From Adiantum capillus-veneris (taxonomy: Eukaryota; Streptophyta; Polypodiopsida; Polypodiales; Pteridaceae), in NCBI GenBank assembly GCA_014529385.2, contig CM043948.1:24486451-24550450 (forward strand): DNA of 64,000 bases, given 5' to 3'. Of the stretch, positions 11,641 through 23,842 are shown piece after piece. Each line of letters opens with the position of its first letter. Position 1 is the stretch's first letter. The position numbers were made by a program, and so were the translations under genes. Below the pieces are notes generated by a model that was not told where the DNA came from, searched no databases, and worked only from the letters and a program-made list of their open reading frames with translations.

Positions 11641-11768
11641 GCAAGCAATTGCATTGCAACTTAGCTTCTAATTGGACAAACTGGCACAAATCACGGTGGA
11701 TTGCAGATTAATCTGTGAAAGGCCCAGTTTTTCATCGTTTCAAAAGGTTGCAATTAATTTTGACACTG

Positions 11769-12455
11769 TCAAGCTAGAGTTAATAAACTCGTGGGAGTCT
11801 GAAGAGCAGTCAACTGCAAAAGCGCGTTGACTAAGGGAGTTTTATTTGCTTTGGCCACTTGCTTCAATTGATGTTGACTCCATTGGCTATAATATTGCAC
11901 TTTTTGCAATTGTTGAGCATTCTCCACCTGCATCTGAGTAACCTTTGACCTTAAAAGATCCACAGTACTTTCTGGAAGAATCTGTCTCTTTGGAGGAGAT
12001 TTTGGTGGTGACCTTTGTGTACCCTTCTGAACTTTAGCTCCTATTGACTCTGACTTTTCTGTCACCTGTTCTGGCAGCTTGAGGCTTTGCATCATCTTCA
12101 GATTCTTTGAATTCAGTTGGCGGGCCATCCGTATGGGTTTGTACAAGGTCATGACCTTGCTGATATTCATTACCATGTGCATCTTGATATGCATATGTGA
12201 GCTTGATCATGTAGCTATTTGAACAATATTGAACTTGTTGGCTTTTGACTCTGACTTTTGGAGATCAACTGAAACTTTTGTCCCTGATGATCTTCATATA
12301 AGCATTTGTATGCAGATTCTGAGGAAACCTGGGTCAATTGGAAACTTCCAACAACCATATGATCTTTCAATCGTTTTTGCTTTGAAGAGGTCTGTTGGTT
12401 AGAAACTCTAGGGCTTCTAACTGGTGTAGCATTTCCTGGTACATAAGCTAAGCAA
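11769..12455 (-). CDS. Unrecognised minus-strand ORF region, predicted coiled coil
   Basis: A 141-codon open frame (12194 to 11769) is preceded on the same strand by further open sequence reaching about 12455 in a different frame, with one stop near 12220. The protein has a basic, proline-containing middle (RSPPKSPPKRQ) followed by a Gln/Leu-rich segment (LLRSKVTQMQVENAQQLQKV) that looks like a coiled coil. I do not recognise a family. Its place in the interior of a retroelement suggests an accessory or antisense ORF, or a captured fragment. It is antisense to the element. Confidence 0.3.
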
Positions 12456-12477
12456 TTTAGTCAAAGTCAATGATCCA

Positions 12478-13000
12478 GTTTGGATTAAGGACAGGAAATC
12501 AACACAGAAAGAAAAACACATGGGATGGATAGCATCACAATGGAGCTTAAAAGAACAGGTGTACTATGGAGGTAATAGACAGATATGGGTACCAAAATCG
12601 AAGGTTAGGGCATATAAAGTAACTTCCAGTCCCTCCCAAGAAAGAAGGCCCACAAGGTATCAACCTCGACAATATCCTAGGATACCTAAGAAGCAGGTAT
12701 ACAGCAGAACAACATCAAAAGATGTTGAAGTCTACCACAACCCACAAGAGGATACAAAAAAAAATGGATCTCAAAGAATGTTCCTCTTGGACAAGGATTC
12801 TACACACGTTTTACGAATATTTGGCTACCAGTCAACCAAAAGCTAGCTGCAACTACATCAGACTTGCATGAAGATCTCAAGAAATCAACAAGACCTAGAA
12901 CGAAGCAAAGTCAACAAAGGAGCTACAAAGATCATCAAGAGATTTGGATTCCTAAGTCTTTCAATGCTACTAGTTAAAAGCCAAATATGCCGACAGTGAA
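12478..13000 (+). CDS. Unrecognised + strand ORF with repeated IW(V/I)PKS motif
   Basis: Coding-like sequence contains a 108-codon frame (12520-12846) rich in Arg, Lys, Gln and Tyr, including RQIWVPKSKV. A second EIWIPKS occurs about 360 bp later in another frame. IWVPK-type strings are seen in linkers between Gag and protease of some plant retroelements, which makes a gag-pol linker remnant plausible, but the match is too short to prove. It directly follows the minus-strand ORF ending near 12455, so coding polarity flips here. Confidence 0.3.
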
Positions 13001-13799
13001 CAAAGGCCTACAACAACATCAAAGACTCCACAACAGGCCCAATTGGAGAATCAAATGGATAATGGAGTCTTGATAGTCAAAGAAGGACAACCCAACCAAC
13101 GTGAATGTATATTTAAAGATGATAAAACAGATATGGAAAAAGAAACCTTCAATACCAACTTGGTCCTTCACTAATCCTCTTTTTGAGGATTCAAGCTTAC
13201 TTTTACCTGAAGAAATGTTTGTAGTAAGCACAAGAATGTAAAAGTCAAGTCGCCAAGGTGCAAAAAAAACTCTTTGGCATAGTCAGAGTCGGGCTGTTGA
13301 GCCATAAAATGAGCAAAGCATTAGACCCAAAGCTTCAAGTCATATTAAACTCTGTGCTAAGAGTCATAGTATTAGGCTTAAGCTCAAGCTGGTAGAGTTA
13401 AGCATATCTAAAGTCATGTCGCTCATGCTGGATGAGATGAGCATAAGAGTCAAAGTCTATTAACTTACAATTGGTGGAGTGTCGTAGAGTCCAATACTCA
13501 CGCACAGTGCACAGTAAGATGAGAGCACATATCCTTGTCAACGAAAACCATTCTTAAAGGGGTGCTAGCTTGCAAAGCCATGTAAAATGCTTTTATAGCT
13601 ATACCATCTTTCTGAGTAACCCCTCAAAATCTTTCTTGCACCGCATATTGTTTTCCATGCATTTTTGTGTATGCATATATAAGATGTCCCATCATTGGAC
13701 ATATGCATTAGACACTCTTTTTTTCTTCCACCTATGCACCTTGAGTGGACTACAACATGCAACAAACCAATGTCATGCTAACCAACAAAGCCATGCAAT
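13001..13799. other. Non-coding interior of 9.4-kb element
   Basis: No domain or tandem structure recognised. Short frames on both strands are not supported. Confidence 0.5.
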
Positions 13800-14335
13800 G
13801 GGGTCACTACTAAGCGAGTAGGAGACTTGGTGACTGTCTAATGCTCCCTATCGCTTGGTGTTGACCTTGATGTTAAAGCCATTACAGGCAACGACAAAGA
13901 CCTTGGGTCATAATAAGCGACAACAAAAAGAAAAAATTCAGTGAAGTCAATACTAAGAGAATAGGAAGCTTGGGGATTTCCCAATGCTCCCTATCACTTG
14001 GTGCTAACCTTGGTGTAACCGACAATGAAGACCATGGGGATGTGATCACAAAAATATAATTGAGTCACTATTGGGCGAATAGGAAGTTTGGGGATTGCCC
14101 AACGTTTCATATCACTTGGTGTTGACCTTGCTCTTAAAGTCATTACATACAACAGTTGAGTCAATACCAGGTAAATAGGACACTTGGGGACTACCCAACG
14201 TTCCCTATCGCTTATTACTGACCTTGGGGTTAAAATCATTACATGCAATAGTGGAGTCATCACAGGCCGAATACGTGGCTTGGTGACTACCCAACGCTCC
14301 CCATCGCTTGGTGCTGACCTTGGAAAATTGGCGTT
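13800..14335 (+). repeat. Five-copy degenerate tandem array
   Basis: Five imperfect units start at about 13801, 13942, 14052, 14158 and 14253, 80-140 bp each. Each contains GAGTCA near its start, a CGAATAGGAAGCTTGGGGA-like core, CCCAACGCTCCCTATCGCTT and TGGTGCTGACCTTG. Spacers between units vary in length. The array lies about 450 bp before the PPT. Confidence 0.9.
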
Positions 14336-14773
14336 GGCCCAGTACACTTCTACGGATATCACATTTTTTAATTCCATATCTATTCGTGAATAATTCCTTC
14401 AGTACTTTATTAATATTTCCTTGCTAATAAGTACTCCAATAATGACGTATCCCAAAGGCAATTTTTTTCCACTGGGTTTTTTCCCTTTGGTCATCCATGT
14501 ATTAGACCCTAATTTAGAATCGCATCATTCTACTTACCTTGTATATACTTTTCCTAAATAAACAATAGCCTCATCATTACGCTATTACATCGACAAATGA
14601 AACATCATCTCTCACATCAGACTATCCAGACCAATAAAGATGCTGCATCAAAGTGAACCTCATCAACAAATTCAACGACAAAATGAAGACGACAGCCCAT
14701 CAACAACCAATCAAAACCTTCCCTTGCCTCCACGGACACCTTTCAATAGTGCTCGAGGATGGGCACTAAAATT
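14336..14773 (+). other. 3' non-coding tail of 9.4-kb element
   Basis: No gene seen. It ends with CTCGAGGATGGGCACTAAA, the kind of sequence that commonly sits just before the PPT in plant gypsy elements. Confidence 0.5.
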
Positions 14774-14785
14774 GGAAGGGGAGAA
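14774..14785 (+). promoter_or_regulatory. Polypurine tract
   Basis: GGAAGGGGAGAA immediately precedes the TG of the 3' LTR. This is the expected primer for plus-strand DNA synthesis and confirms + orientation. Confidence 0.9.
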
Positions 14786-15707
14786 TGTTAACTGAGTCAA
14801 CGTCAGTTAGCAAAAGCTGCTAAAGACCGAAGACATACGGATGCACATTGAAGATCAACATGAAGAAGTAGTAAAGATTGGAGTTACGCATTTTCCACAT
14901 TTTCCCAAAATAGTAACGTATTGTAAATTTCCGATTTATTTCAAGCCATTGTAATATTTCTAATGTGTTATGGGCTCAATGGGAGTTCCAAGCTGTAAAT
15001 AATAGGTCAGTTATTGTGCCTAGGTTGCAGATTCAGTAAGTGGTGGAGCCCTAACGGCCTTGAGCGCCCGAACATTGCATATTTTTACCCTAGGTATATA
15101 GCAGTGTGTAAAAGAAATTAGGGTTCTCAAGCTCATTGGTTGAGAGCACTCTTTGGTGAGAGCTCTTGAGGTGTGTGACTATGGAGTCCTTGAGATTCTC
15201 CTTGCACATGAGACTTGATTAACACTAACCAATGATTCATTCTCTCTCACTATGTCTCTCTCTTACTTCTTATGATTGCCTATGATGCTTAGATTAACTA
15301 GATCTTAACTAATTAGTGGTTAATCCCTCTCTAATCTTGTGTGATTTTCCTCTTTTGCTTGTGTGTGCATGTAGGTTTGATTGGAGTGTGGTTCTCGATA
15401 GATCTATGTGTGTGTGCTTGCGATTAGTGTGTTGCATGATAGGATTAGTGTTGTGTGTGTCTTGCAACCGTAGTGTGTGTGATTGGGTTGATTGGAGGTG
15501 AAGAGAAGTGGATGTGGAGATTGCCCTTCATTGCGGCTTTGCTCCTCCATAGGCCGATAAGCTCACCTCGTAGAGTTAACCATTTGTGTTGCCACGATTA
15601 GCTCACTAACCGTGTGAGTGTTTCCATGTCCTAGCTGGGTAGCTCATCCCTCCATATTGACAATTTTGTTGGTCATTGGATCTATTGCAACGATGGAACC
15701 CCCAACA
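14786..15707 (+). repeat. 3' LTR of 9.4-kb element
   Basis: Direct copy of 6314-7238, starting TGTTAACTGAGTCA and ending CCCCCAACA. The flanking TAGGC is the right half of the target duplication. Confidence 0.95.
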
Positions 15708-16614
15708 TAGGCCCCTTACCTATCACAAGCAGGGGCAAAAGCTATATTTTGACTGCAATCAATTATCTCTCTAGATAGGCAGAGGCTACAAGAGTAAAAC
15801 AAATCACTGCAAAGGATGTGAAAAAATTTGTGTATGATGAAATATGTTGCAAGTTTGGGGTGCCACTGGAGCTACTTTCGGATAAGGGGCTAGGATTTAG
15901 AGCTAAACTATTAACTTTTTATGTGCAAGGATGAAGATTAGGCACCAGTATACCACTCCTTATTATCCCACAATATAATGGCTTAAATGAAAGATTTAAT
16001 GGTGAGTTGGTACAAATTCTTTTGAAAGTGACAGAGCACCAAGGAAAGAATTGGGATTTGGAATTGTCTAGTGCATTATGGTCTTATCGTACTTCGGTGA
16101 AGACAGGTACAGGGTTTACTCCATTTCATTTGGTATATGGAAAGGAAGCACTATTGCCTGTGGAAGTAGAGTTTCCTGCGGTCAAGTTGTTATAGAAGTT
16201 TCTTGGGCAGTCTAGTGATGCATTTGAAAAGAGAGGCTCTTACAATTACAAGAGGTTCAACTGGATAGGATGAGTGCATTGGAACATTAGGGATAGATGC
16301 AAGATAAGGCTTTAGCAAAGATAAATGAAAAGGTCAAAAGTAAGGGTATCAAGAAACATGACTTGGTTTTGCGCTACAACAATAAGCTGGACAAGACATT
16401 CCAAAAGAAGTTTCAAATTAAGTGGGAAGGCCCTTTCAAGGTAGTGGAGTGTTTTTCGAATGGTACATATAAGCTGGCTAACCTGGATGGGATTCTATAT
16501 AAGTCAATGGTAAATGGATTGCATCTTAAATTATATCATGCTAGAGTAATGATGGTGGAGCAAGATGAGTTTTCTGGAAAACAAGTAATATCTATGAGGG
16601 ATGAGGAGACCTGA
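15708..16614 (+). pseudogene. Ty3/gypsy A integrase, core and C-terminal part
   Basis: This continues the integrase cut at 6313. The core shows LPITSRGKSYILTAINYLS, the second catalytic Asp in LLSDKG and the catalytic Glu in NGLNERFNGEL, then TPFHLVYGKEALLPVE. A GPY/F-type C-terminal domain follows (QIKWEGPFKVVECFSNGTYK, then VNGLHLKLYHARV). The frame is broken by a stop at about 15773 (SR stop AEATR), a frameshift near 15930 and stops near 16195-16280. The element is inactive. The DDE triad is still visible across the two halves. Confidence 0.9.
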
Positions 16615-18660
16615 CATAGCGTGTCTTATATCTGATCTTTTTGCTAATGTTGATCATGAATGATCTAGCAGGCTAGGGGATGGGCAAATTATGTTAGGAG
16701 TTTTTTGGAAGAAGTGATTGCGCATATATACATACACATGCATGGTGCATCAAATAAAGAATTGCCCATTGTCCAGAGCCAGGTGGTTACGTGGGTCCCA
16801 CATGTATACAGGTAGGACAGTGTGTACATAGTACATCGATTTTCATCGTCACCAGTATTAGTGTGTTTTTCTATAATAATGAGGAGTTGGTAGAGTGTAA
16901 AAATTCTCAACAAATCTATCAGTGGGCCGATGCCATGAGGTAAGCAGGTGCGTCAAGTGGCATCCAATGGCGTCAAGAGGACGAATGGGATCAAGACTTG
17001 CACTGGATAAGTGAGGACACAACGGGAGTGTTTTCTTGTGATGAATTATGTAGAAAGGTCATCATGGTAACTATATTTGGGGGCCACTTCATGTGATTGC
17101 GGGATGTATTATTGAGAAAAGTTGAGTGCCAGGTGTGCGGATGGATGTAGAAGGGTAACAAAAACGCACTTCGTTGCCATTTTTTAGTCTGTTTGGGGTT
17201 CGTTTGAGGTCAATCAAAAGGCCAAAGGTGACCAATGGATAAAGTGAAGTGTGGACACTAAAAAACCTGAGAAAAAACGTGGAGAGAAGAGGAGGAACAA
17301 CCGCAACTCAATTTTTTCTGTTTTTGGAGCTTGTTTTGCCCATAAACTGCTCATCCGAGCTCAAATTTGAGCACTTTGATATTGTAGACTATGATATTTG
17401 GCCGTTTCAGACGTAATGGTGCTATCCATTTTGCCAAATTTCTTAGTGTTTTTTTACTATTTGGTTGTAAAAGTTTCTCCTGTGAGCGAAGTCTCTGCTC
17501 AAATTTGTGATTGTATCTGGCATATTTCATCCATATGGTGTGAGCTATTTTCCCCATTGGTGTTGGCCCAAGCTCAATTGTATCTAAACATCAAAATTAT
17601 TCCTCCTTTGAGTTGATTTGTGTGTGTGTGATTCTGTGTTGAGTGGACAAATGGATAGTCTCTCTCCTCTCACTGCATCTGTGTGTTCCCTATCTCGGCC
17701 AGGTGGATTGTGTAAGCCGAGTGCCATAGTGGGTGTGTATATTATCCTAGGAGTGTGTGTTGGGTGATTATAGAGGCATTGTGTGTGTTTCCATCTCACT
17801 CACAATGTCTGAATGCTCCGTGGGCAAATGGCAAATGGCACATCATGTCCGCTAAGGTGCCCCCATTGTAGTATGAAAAGATTGTGATCCAGGGAGCCTC
17901 GATGGTAAATCCAATGCATCTTACAATGGAGGGGTGAATTTTTTCCATTTCTTGCTCTATCTAAAGGTATCAAATTTTGCCTCACTCCCTCCCTTGCAAG
18001 ATTTTTCTATATATGTAATGTGCTCGGGAAAGAAAGAAATTCCTTTAATGGTGTATAATGTGCATAAACCAAAAGAGACTTCTCCAACCCTTGCACCTTC
18101 CACCAGGGTCTCGTGGGGAATGCCAATCAGATGAGCACACTTGGCTTTCAATGTTGTGCGCATGATTGTGTCGGTGTCGCTGGCATCTGATCGACCACCC
18201 ATAGCCGCTTGCGCATCTTAGGCCATCTTCAATCTCTTGGGTAAGGAAGCTTGGTCTTGAGCTTTCACCGGATTCATCTTGCATTAGGAAAATTTTGAAC
18301 TCATTTTTGGGCCTTTTAAGAGTGCCACATCATCAAAGTTGTACAAAAGAAAGCAACCCTATCATTAGAAAGTTCTTGAAAAATGGATTCTAAAGAGCCA
18401 AGGTTCGAAAAGTTTGGATGATTTCTATGAAAGTTATGCCATTTTTTTTCAAGTAGCCAGGTTTTGTTACCGTTACGGTAATCTAAAATCACCTTTTTCT
18501 AGATCTACATGAAGGCAATGTCTGATACATGCATGCTATATATCAATTGATAGCATTTGAAGAGTAGATTCTAAATACCCAACCTCCGACAAGTTTGGAT
18601 CTTATTTGCAAAAAATTTACCGATCCCCACTTTTTGAAAGCTATGCCACATCAACAATTC
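16615..18660 (+). other. Gypsy A 3' flank, possible LTR, then non-coding DNA
   Basis: Just after the integrase, GGGGATGGGCAAATTA leads to TGTTAGGAGT at about 16690. This could be a weak PPT and LTR start, but no partner LTR exists in the window, so it stays tentative. The rest is non-coding, with short TGTGTG runs near 17620. No gene recognised. Confidence 0.4.
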
Positions 18661-19128
18661 TTACAAGGCCCATTTTTGAGTCCAAATTTTTCCTAATGAT
18701 AATTTGTCCCACAGCTCTATTTTTGCCATATTGCAAGTGGGAAGGAGATCTTCTTTTAAGTCTCTACAACAAACTTTAATATTACCCAACACTATCATGA
18801 CCTTGTGGTGGGGGTCCAATTCTCGAATCCCTGTAGGAATCAACAACTCATACTGGCCTTCACCTCCCCACCCGCACACTCTGTTCTCCCATATAACACT
18901 AGTGAGGCCTTTAATGAATAGGTCACTTTCATTAATCTGTTGTATGCGACCATCTGCACATGATGATATTGCCAAAATACATTCTTTTTGAATGGCACAC
19001 ATAATATTTTTCACATTGGACAATAAAAAACAACATATCAAATACCATTTTATGGGTGCATTGACACTCTCACACACCAGTTCAGAAAAATCACAACCAT
19101 GACTTGAAGACTTCAAAAAAATATGCAT
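18661..19128 (-). CDS. Unrecognised 155-codon minus-strand ORF
   Basis: An uninterrupted frame from 19128 to 18661 is rich in Cys, Ile and Leu, with a stretch GWGGEGQYELLIPTGIREL. I see no domain, signal peptide or transmembrane run that I can name. Its first 20 or so codons lie inside a tandem duplication (19066-19565), which argues against an old conserved N-terminus. It may be a decayed exon or chance. Confidence 0.25.
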   Translation of the reverse strand: MHIFLKSSSHGCDFSELVCESVNAPIKWYLICCFLLSNVKNIMCAIQKECILAISSCADGRIQQINESDLFIKGLTSVIWENRVCGWGGEGQYELLIPTGIRELDPHHKVMIVLGNIKVCCRDLKEDLLPTCNMAKIELWDKLSLGKIWTQKWAL

Positions 19129-19565
19129 GATTATATTGATATATATTGAAAACCATTTTCACTTTAACATGCTATGTTACTCATGTAAAATGCGAAAAAA
19201 ACCAAGTAACTCTTAAGAAAACTATCCAGATCAAATAATACATGTTAAAAACACAAAAAATGTCAGCATATTGTGATAAACGATAAGACACGAGTTTATA
19301 TTTTGCCCGTTACACTCTCACACAAGTTCAGATAAACCATACCCATGACTTAAAGACTTCAAAAAACTGTGCAAGATTATATTCATTCAGGTTGATAATC
19401 ATTTTCACTTTAAAATGCTATGTTTAAATGTGCAAAATGCAATTGAAACAAGTAACTCCTAAGAAAATCATCCAAATTCAAAAGAACAAGTTAAAAATAT
19501 AAAACATTTCAAAATATAGTTCTGATAGAACATAAGAGGTGAGTTTATATTTTGCACATTATCAC
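19066..19565. repeat. Two-copy tandem repeat, about 245-bp unit
   Basis: Copy 1 (about 19066-19311) and copy 2 (about 19312-19565) share CACTCTCACACA, CATGACTT(G/A)AAGACTTC, AACCATTTTCACTTT, AAGTAACTC(T/C)TAAGAAAA and GAGTTTATATTTTGC in the same order. Confidence 0.85.
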
Positions 19566-20093
19566 TTCAAAAAACATTGATTCAATAGAAGACATATCTA
19601 TCGTGATGCACATATTACCAGTCTCATTTTAGCTCATTTTAAAACATTGAATACTAACCACTCATAAATTTCAAAGCAAGTCTTGCTCTTTAAAAACATT
19701 AGAATGAATGTCTCACTTGCAAAATGTGTGCAGATACTTTTTTAAATTGAAAGTATATTAGCTATTTGCAGACATAGAGAAATAGCATAGTGTGAATATT
19801 CCTTATGTTAATGTAGCATTTAAAATAGCATATTGATTGATGAATAAAACATTCTTTTGAGTATGATTAGATAGTATATATTTTCACAACACTCAAAAAC
19901 AACAATTTCAGATAATTCAAACATTTGTATATGAAACACTCTTCATGGTCACGTTGCCAACCAAGTAATTCATATACTTAGTACTTAAAAAAATAAACTG
20001 CACATGCACATACAAATTATATGGCGTTTGTATAGCCGACTTAACGACCTAAATTCCACATTTATGTAAAAACAAATGCATCCAACAAACGAT
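19566..20093. other. AT-rich non-coding spacer
   Basis: No gene or repeat partner seen within the window. It ends at the LTR that begins at 20094. Confidence 0.5.
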
Positions 20094-20718
20094 TGTTACG
20101 AGACTAGGTACCCTCCTGTTATATGTGATTAACTGCAATTGGAATAGCTGGCTTAATGGTTAATTATGTGATGTCTATTTGATTTTACTAATAGTGAGTG
20201 CATGATGATTTGTAGATTGGAATTCTAGGAGTTGAGAAGGAGACGCCGGCGAATAATAATCCTCTCGGTCATTTCACTTTTACAGAGTGTTTTAGATCTT
20301 TTATCAATAAGCCACTATGGCTACTTTGTAAGTAGGATAGTTAGAATTGACCCTAAGAGGGTCATGCAATAAGTAATGTGTTCTACTCATAACTAAAGTG
20401 GTACTAAGTGTAAAAGAGAGGCCTCCAATTTTTGGCACCAACAAGTAATATCAAATATTAAATACCAAACTCCACAAGAGGTGTTGTGGAGTTTGCAACT
20501 GCAATCTTTAGGCCTTTCTTGCGTAGATGTCCTAAATTTTTCCTTCACTCTCTTACACTCTTACACTCTCCTATTATCAAGCTTGTGTGTGTGTGTGCGT
20601 GTTGTCATAGTGTAGGTGTGTGTGTGTACTTGGAAAATTGGAAGAGATGGTGAGAGGTTGACAAGGAGGTGTGCAAGTAAGTTTGGAAATTGAAATCAAC
20701 CATTCTCCCCAACTCCCA
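20094..20718 (+). repeat. 5' LTR of gypsy B
   Basis: Starts TGTTACGAGACTAGG. The first 235 bp match 37388-37612 (TGTTATGAGACTACG onward) at roughly 85% by eye. The 3' end is placed at CCCA, 20718, because a PBS begins four bases later; that end is approximate. Confidence 0.75.
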
Positions 20719-20722
20719 AGAG

Positions 20723-20734
20723 TGGTATCAAAGC
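20723..20734 (+). promoter_or_regulatory. Primer binding site, initiator tRNA-Met
   Basis: TGGTATCAAAGC differs at one base from the usual plant iMet PBS TGGTATCAGAGC and lies just after the LTR. Confidence 0.85.
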
Positions 20735-22020
20735 AATCAAGTTTGAGTTAATTGGCACGGGAATTCAAATTTTTGAAAGTTTTTCAAATTGACAACATTG
20801 AATTTTGCAAGCCACGTATTAATCGATCAATTAATTTCATTCATTACCATCGGGAACTGGTATGTCAAGTTTACAAATCCAATTTGATGGTTAACTTTTG
20901 TGGATTTTAAATATGGAATAGCAAGAGTTTAAGAAGCAAGAGAATTTGGAGATATGGGAGAAGTGGAATTAGGAATTTGGACATTGCCACTCCTTGACGG
21001 GAATTTTAAAGGGCCGAGTTCGGCACAATAAGAAACAATACGAATAAGCAAAAGGACTTAAAAATGTAAAGAGGAGGTGATTCAAAATTGGCCATCAAAG
21101 GCGGAAAAAAAAAACTCCGGATTCCAAAAGGCAGAAGAAGCATTGAGCTCTGGATTCTGAGCTTTGCAAGCATTAAAACCGGCCAACATCGTGGGAACCA
21201 ATTCTTGCTACAAGAAAGTTCCCTCTGTTGACCACCGTGAAATTATGCACAAGTGGTACCAATAGGGCCTCCCTGACCCGAGGATCACTTCTCCCTACTG
21301 GCCCACGCCTAGAAAGAATCCATGTAGGTTGTCCTCAATCACCTTTCCCTCTCATGCAGTCGGCAGCCTCTGCAGCTCATCGTCAACCTCTCCCTTTCAC
21401 ACCTTTTTTACCATAAAAGGTGTGGTTTAAAATTAAGCATGGCCACCTGCCCATTGAACCACTAAGACCAATTCTTTTAAGAAGGAATTCACACCCTTTA
21501 ACCTCCTTGGCCGGCTACCACGGACACAAGAAGTAAAAACAAACAACATTTGGTCGCCCATTATCAACCGTATTCACAAAGACTTTTCCAAATTCCTCAG
21601 TTTCCCATTCTTTACCTTTCGACCATAGCTACAGCTTCAAGTCCATGCATTAATCAGAGAGAAATACATATATCAATCCTTTTGGAGCTATTTACTCGTC
21701 TTGTCCAAGATTTCTTGAGCTATAGAAAATTCAATTACCCTGGGTTTCGTCACTTGACAGTACTTAATCGGAGATAAAACCAGATGAGGGAGATCGGATG
21801 CTGAGAATTCAATTGATTTTCACCTGACTTACTCAATCGCTCACCATTTTTGACCTCACCCTAGTACTCCAAAATTTGGACCGGACGGCATCATCAATCT
21901 ATGAGCTAAGTCCCCATTATTTTGTTATTAACTTTATTTTTCTCATTAATTCCACATATGGAGCATACATCTATTACTACATAGTCATTTTTCTTTATAT
22001 ATATATATATGTATATATAT

Positions 22021-22055
<35 letters not shown>

Positions 22056-23842
22056 AATGGAAATGGCATATGAACTTTGAGAATAGCGGAATTAGGAGAA
22101 TTAAAGAGAGCATTTTTGTGGGACTACTTCGAGAACATAGAGGGCGAACTTCATGGATGGTAGAAACATAATCATAGTACTTAATTAACTTGGCATGAGC
22201 AATACTTTTGCAAGAGAGAGAGTTTAGGGAACTTGAAAACAATTGAGGACCGGATCTATGTGGAGCCGGTCCCCCCTCCAATAGGATTTTGTACTATAGA
22301 TTCTCCCATCAAGAGAAACTTGGTACAATACAATCTTTGTGTTTGTTGTGACCTAGGTGATGCAATGAAGATGTAAAGCTTCATAAAGATTCACACATCA
22401 CGAGCATAACATAGACTTTGTAAAAGAAAACATTAACCATCCCCAGCCTCAGTCCCAAGGCCGCAAACACCTTCAAAGGTGGAGAGAGCTAGCGGGGAAT
22501 GAGGGTAGAGAAGAAGAAGAAGAAACATTCATAGGAGAAAGAAGTAATTCCTCACTTATCATCACTCTTCTTGCTAGCATACATAATAGCATAGTAATGA
22601 ATATGGAGAAGATGGTAGGCTTAAGAATTGAAGCATGGCTCAGCTTGGTTGGATTTTCATTCCATAGCCAAGAGTGTTGGTGTAGGCTCTCCACTTCTCT
22701 ACTAGCTTGGAGAAGGAGATGGAGCTCTTGCACTTTGCACTTTGCACTTTGCACCATGAGAGTATGTGCATGTGTGAGAGAGAGAGTATAACCCCCAAGC
22801 TAGCCCCCTTCTTGCTTTGGCCGACCCCCTCTTCTAGCACTCTCTGGCATTTGATTGGACCTCCTCGAGCTTGACCAATCACATGCCTAGTGCATATCAA
22901 GCAAGCATTTTAGACTTGGGACAAGTGTCCCCCTTTCCCCTTTGAGAGAGAGGACTTGATAAATAAAAAAAATAATTAATTTAATTATCTAATTTCTCAT
23001 TGGACCTCTCTAGGGATCAACCAATAGGCTTTGGACACTCCTTGAGGGCAACGTACCTAGGGCCTTGATATGTGTCCTACTTGCCTCTTGAGCAAGGGGT
23101 TCCCTTTGGGAGAGAGAGAGGTCATCCAACCACCCCCCTACTTGCATGAATCTCCCCCCTCCTTGTAGGGATCTTGTTGAATTTTGTGACACCTCAAGCC
23201 CTTCAACCTTGGGCCCGGTTCCCACTTGAAGCTTGGCCCTTAATCCCCTCAAGCTTGGGCCGGGTTCCCACCTCAAGTACAACCCTAGAATCTCAAGCAT
23301 GACAAGAAACTCAAGCATCTCAATCATCATCAAGCACCTCGAGTATCTCACTCAAGTAGGACAAGCACGTCAAGATTGGGCCGGGTTCTTATGTCAAGCA
23401 CAACCCTAGGTTGCCTAAGGTCAAAGGACTTTTTAACACCAACCATTGGATGTCTTTCATGAAGCTAACCCTAAGGTCTTTTAACCTCCATTAGCTAACC
23501 GTGATCTTTGACATATCATCTCCCATTTGGACCCCTTTACTATTGGCCCTGTGTTGAGATAGACTGTAAGCACATGCCTATATTCTAACCCTTTTTTCCA
23601 TTTATTATTCCACACTAAATGATCAGTTTAATATGAGAAAATCATTTGGGTTGGTTAGATATTAGATTTTATGACATATATATATAAAGAAAAAGAAAAA
23701 CAATAATAACAAAAAAAGAAAAGAATATCAAAAAAAGAGAGAAAGAAAGAAAGAAAAACACGCAATCATGGCACACCTTCCATAGGCACCCACAGTTGCC
23801 GAGCAGCTCACTAATCTGCAACAATCTCTCACTTATGAACAC
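20735..23842 (+). other. Long leader of gypsy B, non-coding
   Basis: About 3.1 kb between PBS and gag without recognised genes. It contains a TA then TG microsatellite (21998-22055), a triplicated GCACTTT word at 22733-22752, and three GGGCC(C/G)GGTTC(C/T) repeats in CTCAAG-rich DNA around 23210-23390. A second nested non-coding element may be present but was not resolved. Confidence 0.5.
21998..22055. repeat. (TA)n(TG)n compound microsatellite
   Basis: A TA tract with minor interruptions, then 12 TG units. Confidence 0.95.

Larger units (their letters stand above)
6314..15707 (+). mobile_element. 9.4-kb LTR retrotransposon, LARD-like, nested in gypsy A
   Basis: Two directly repeated LTRs (6314-7238 and 14786-15707, both TG...CA) bound the element. 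TAGGT precedes the left LTR and TAGGC follows the right one, a 5-bp target duplication with one substitution. A PBS follows the left LTR and a PPT precedes the right LTR, so the element is oriented +. The 7.5-kb interior has no gag-pol of its own. It is AT-rich, with a copia gag scrap, two unrecognised ORFs and a tandem array near the 3' end. This matches the large retrotransposon derivative (LARD) concept: mobilisation would need proteins from another element. LTR differences are several percent by eye, mostly transitions, so the insertion is not recent. Confidence 0.93.
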
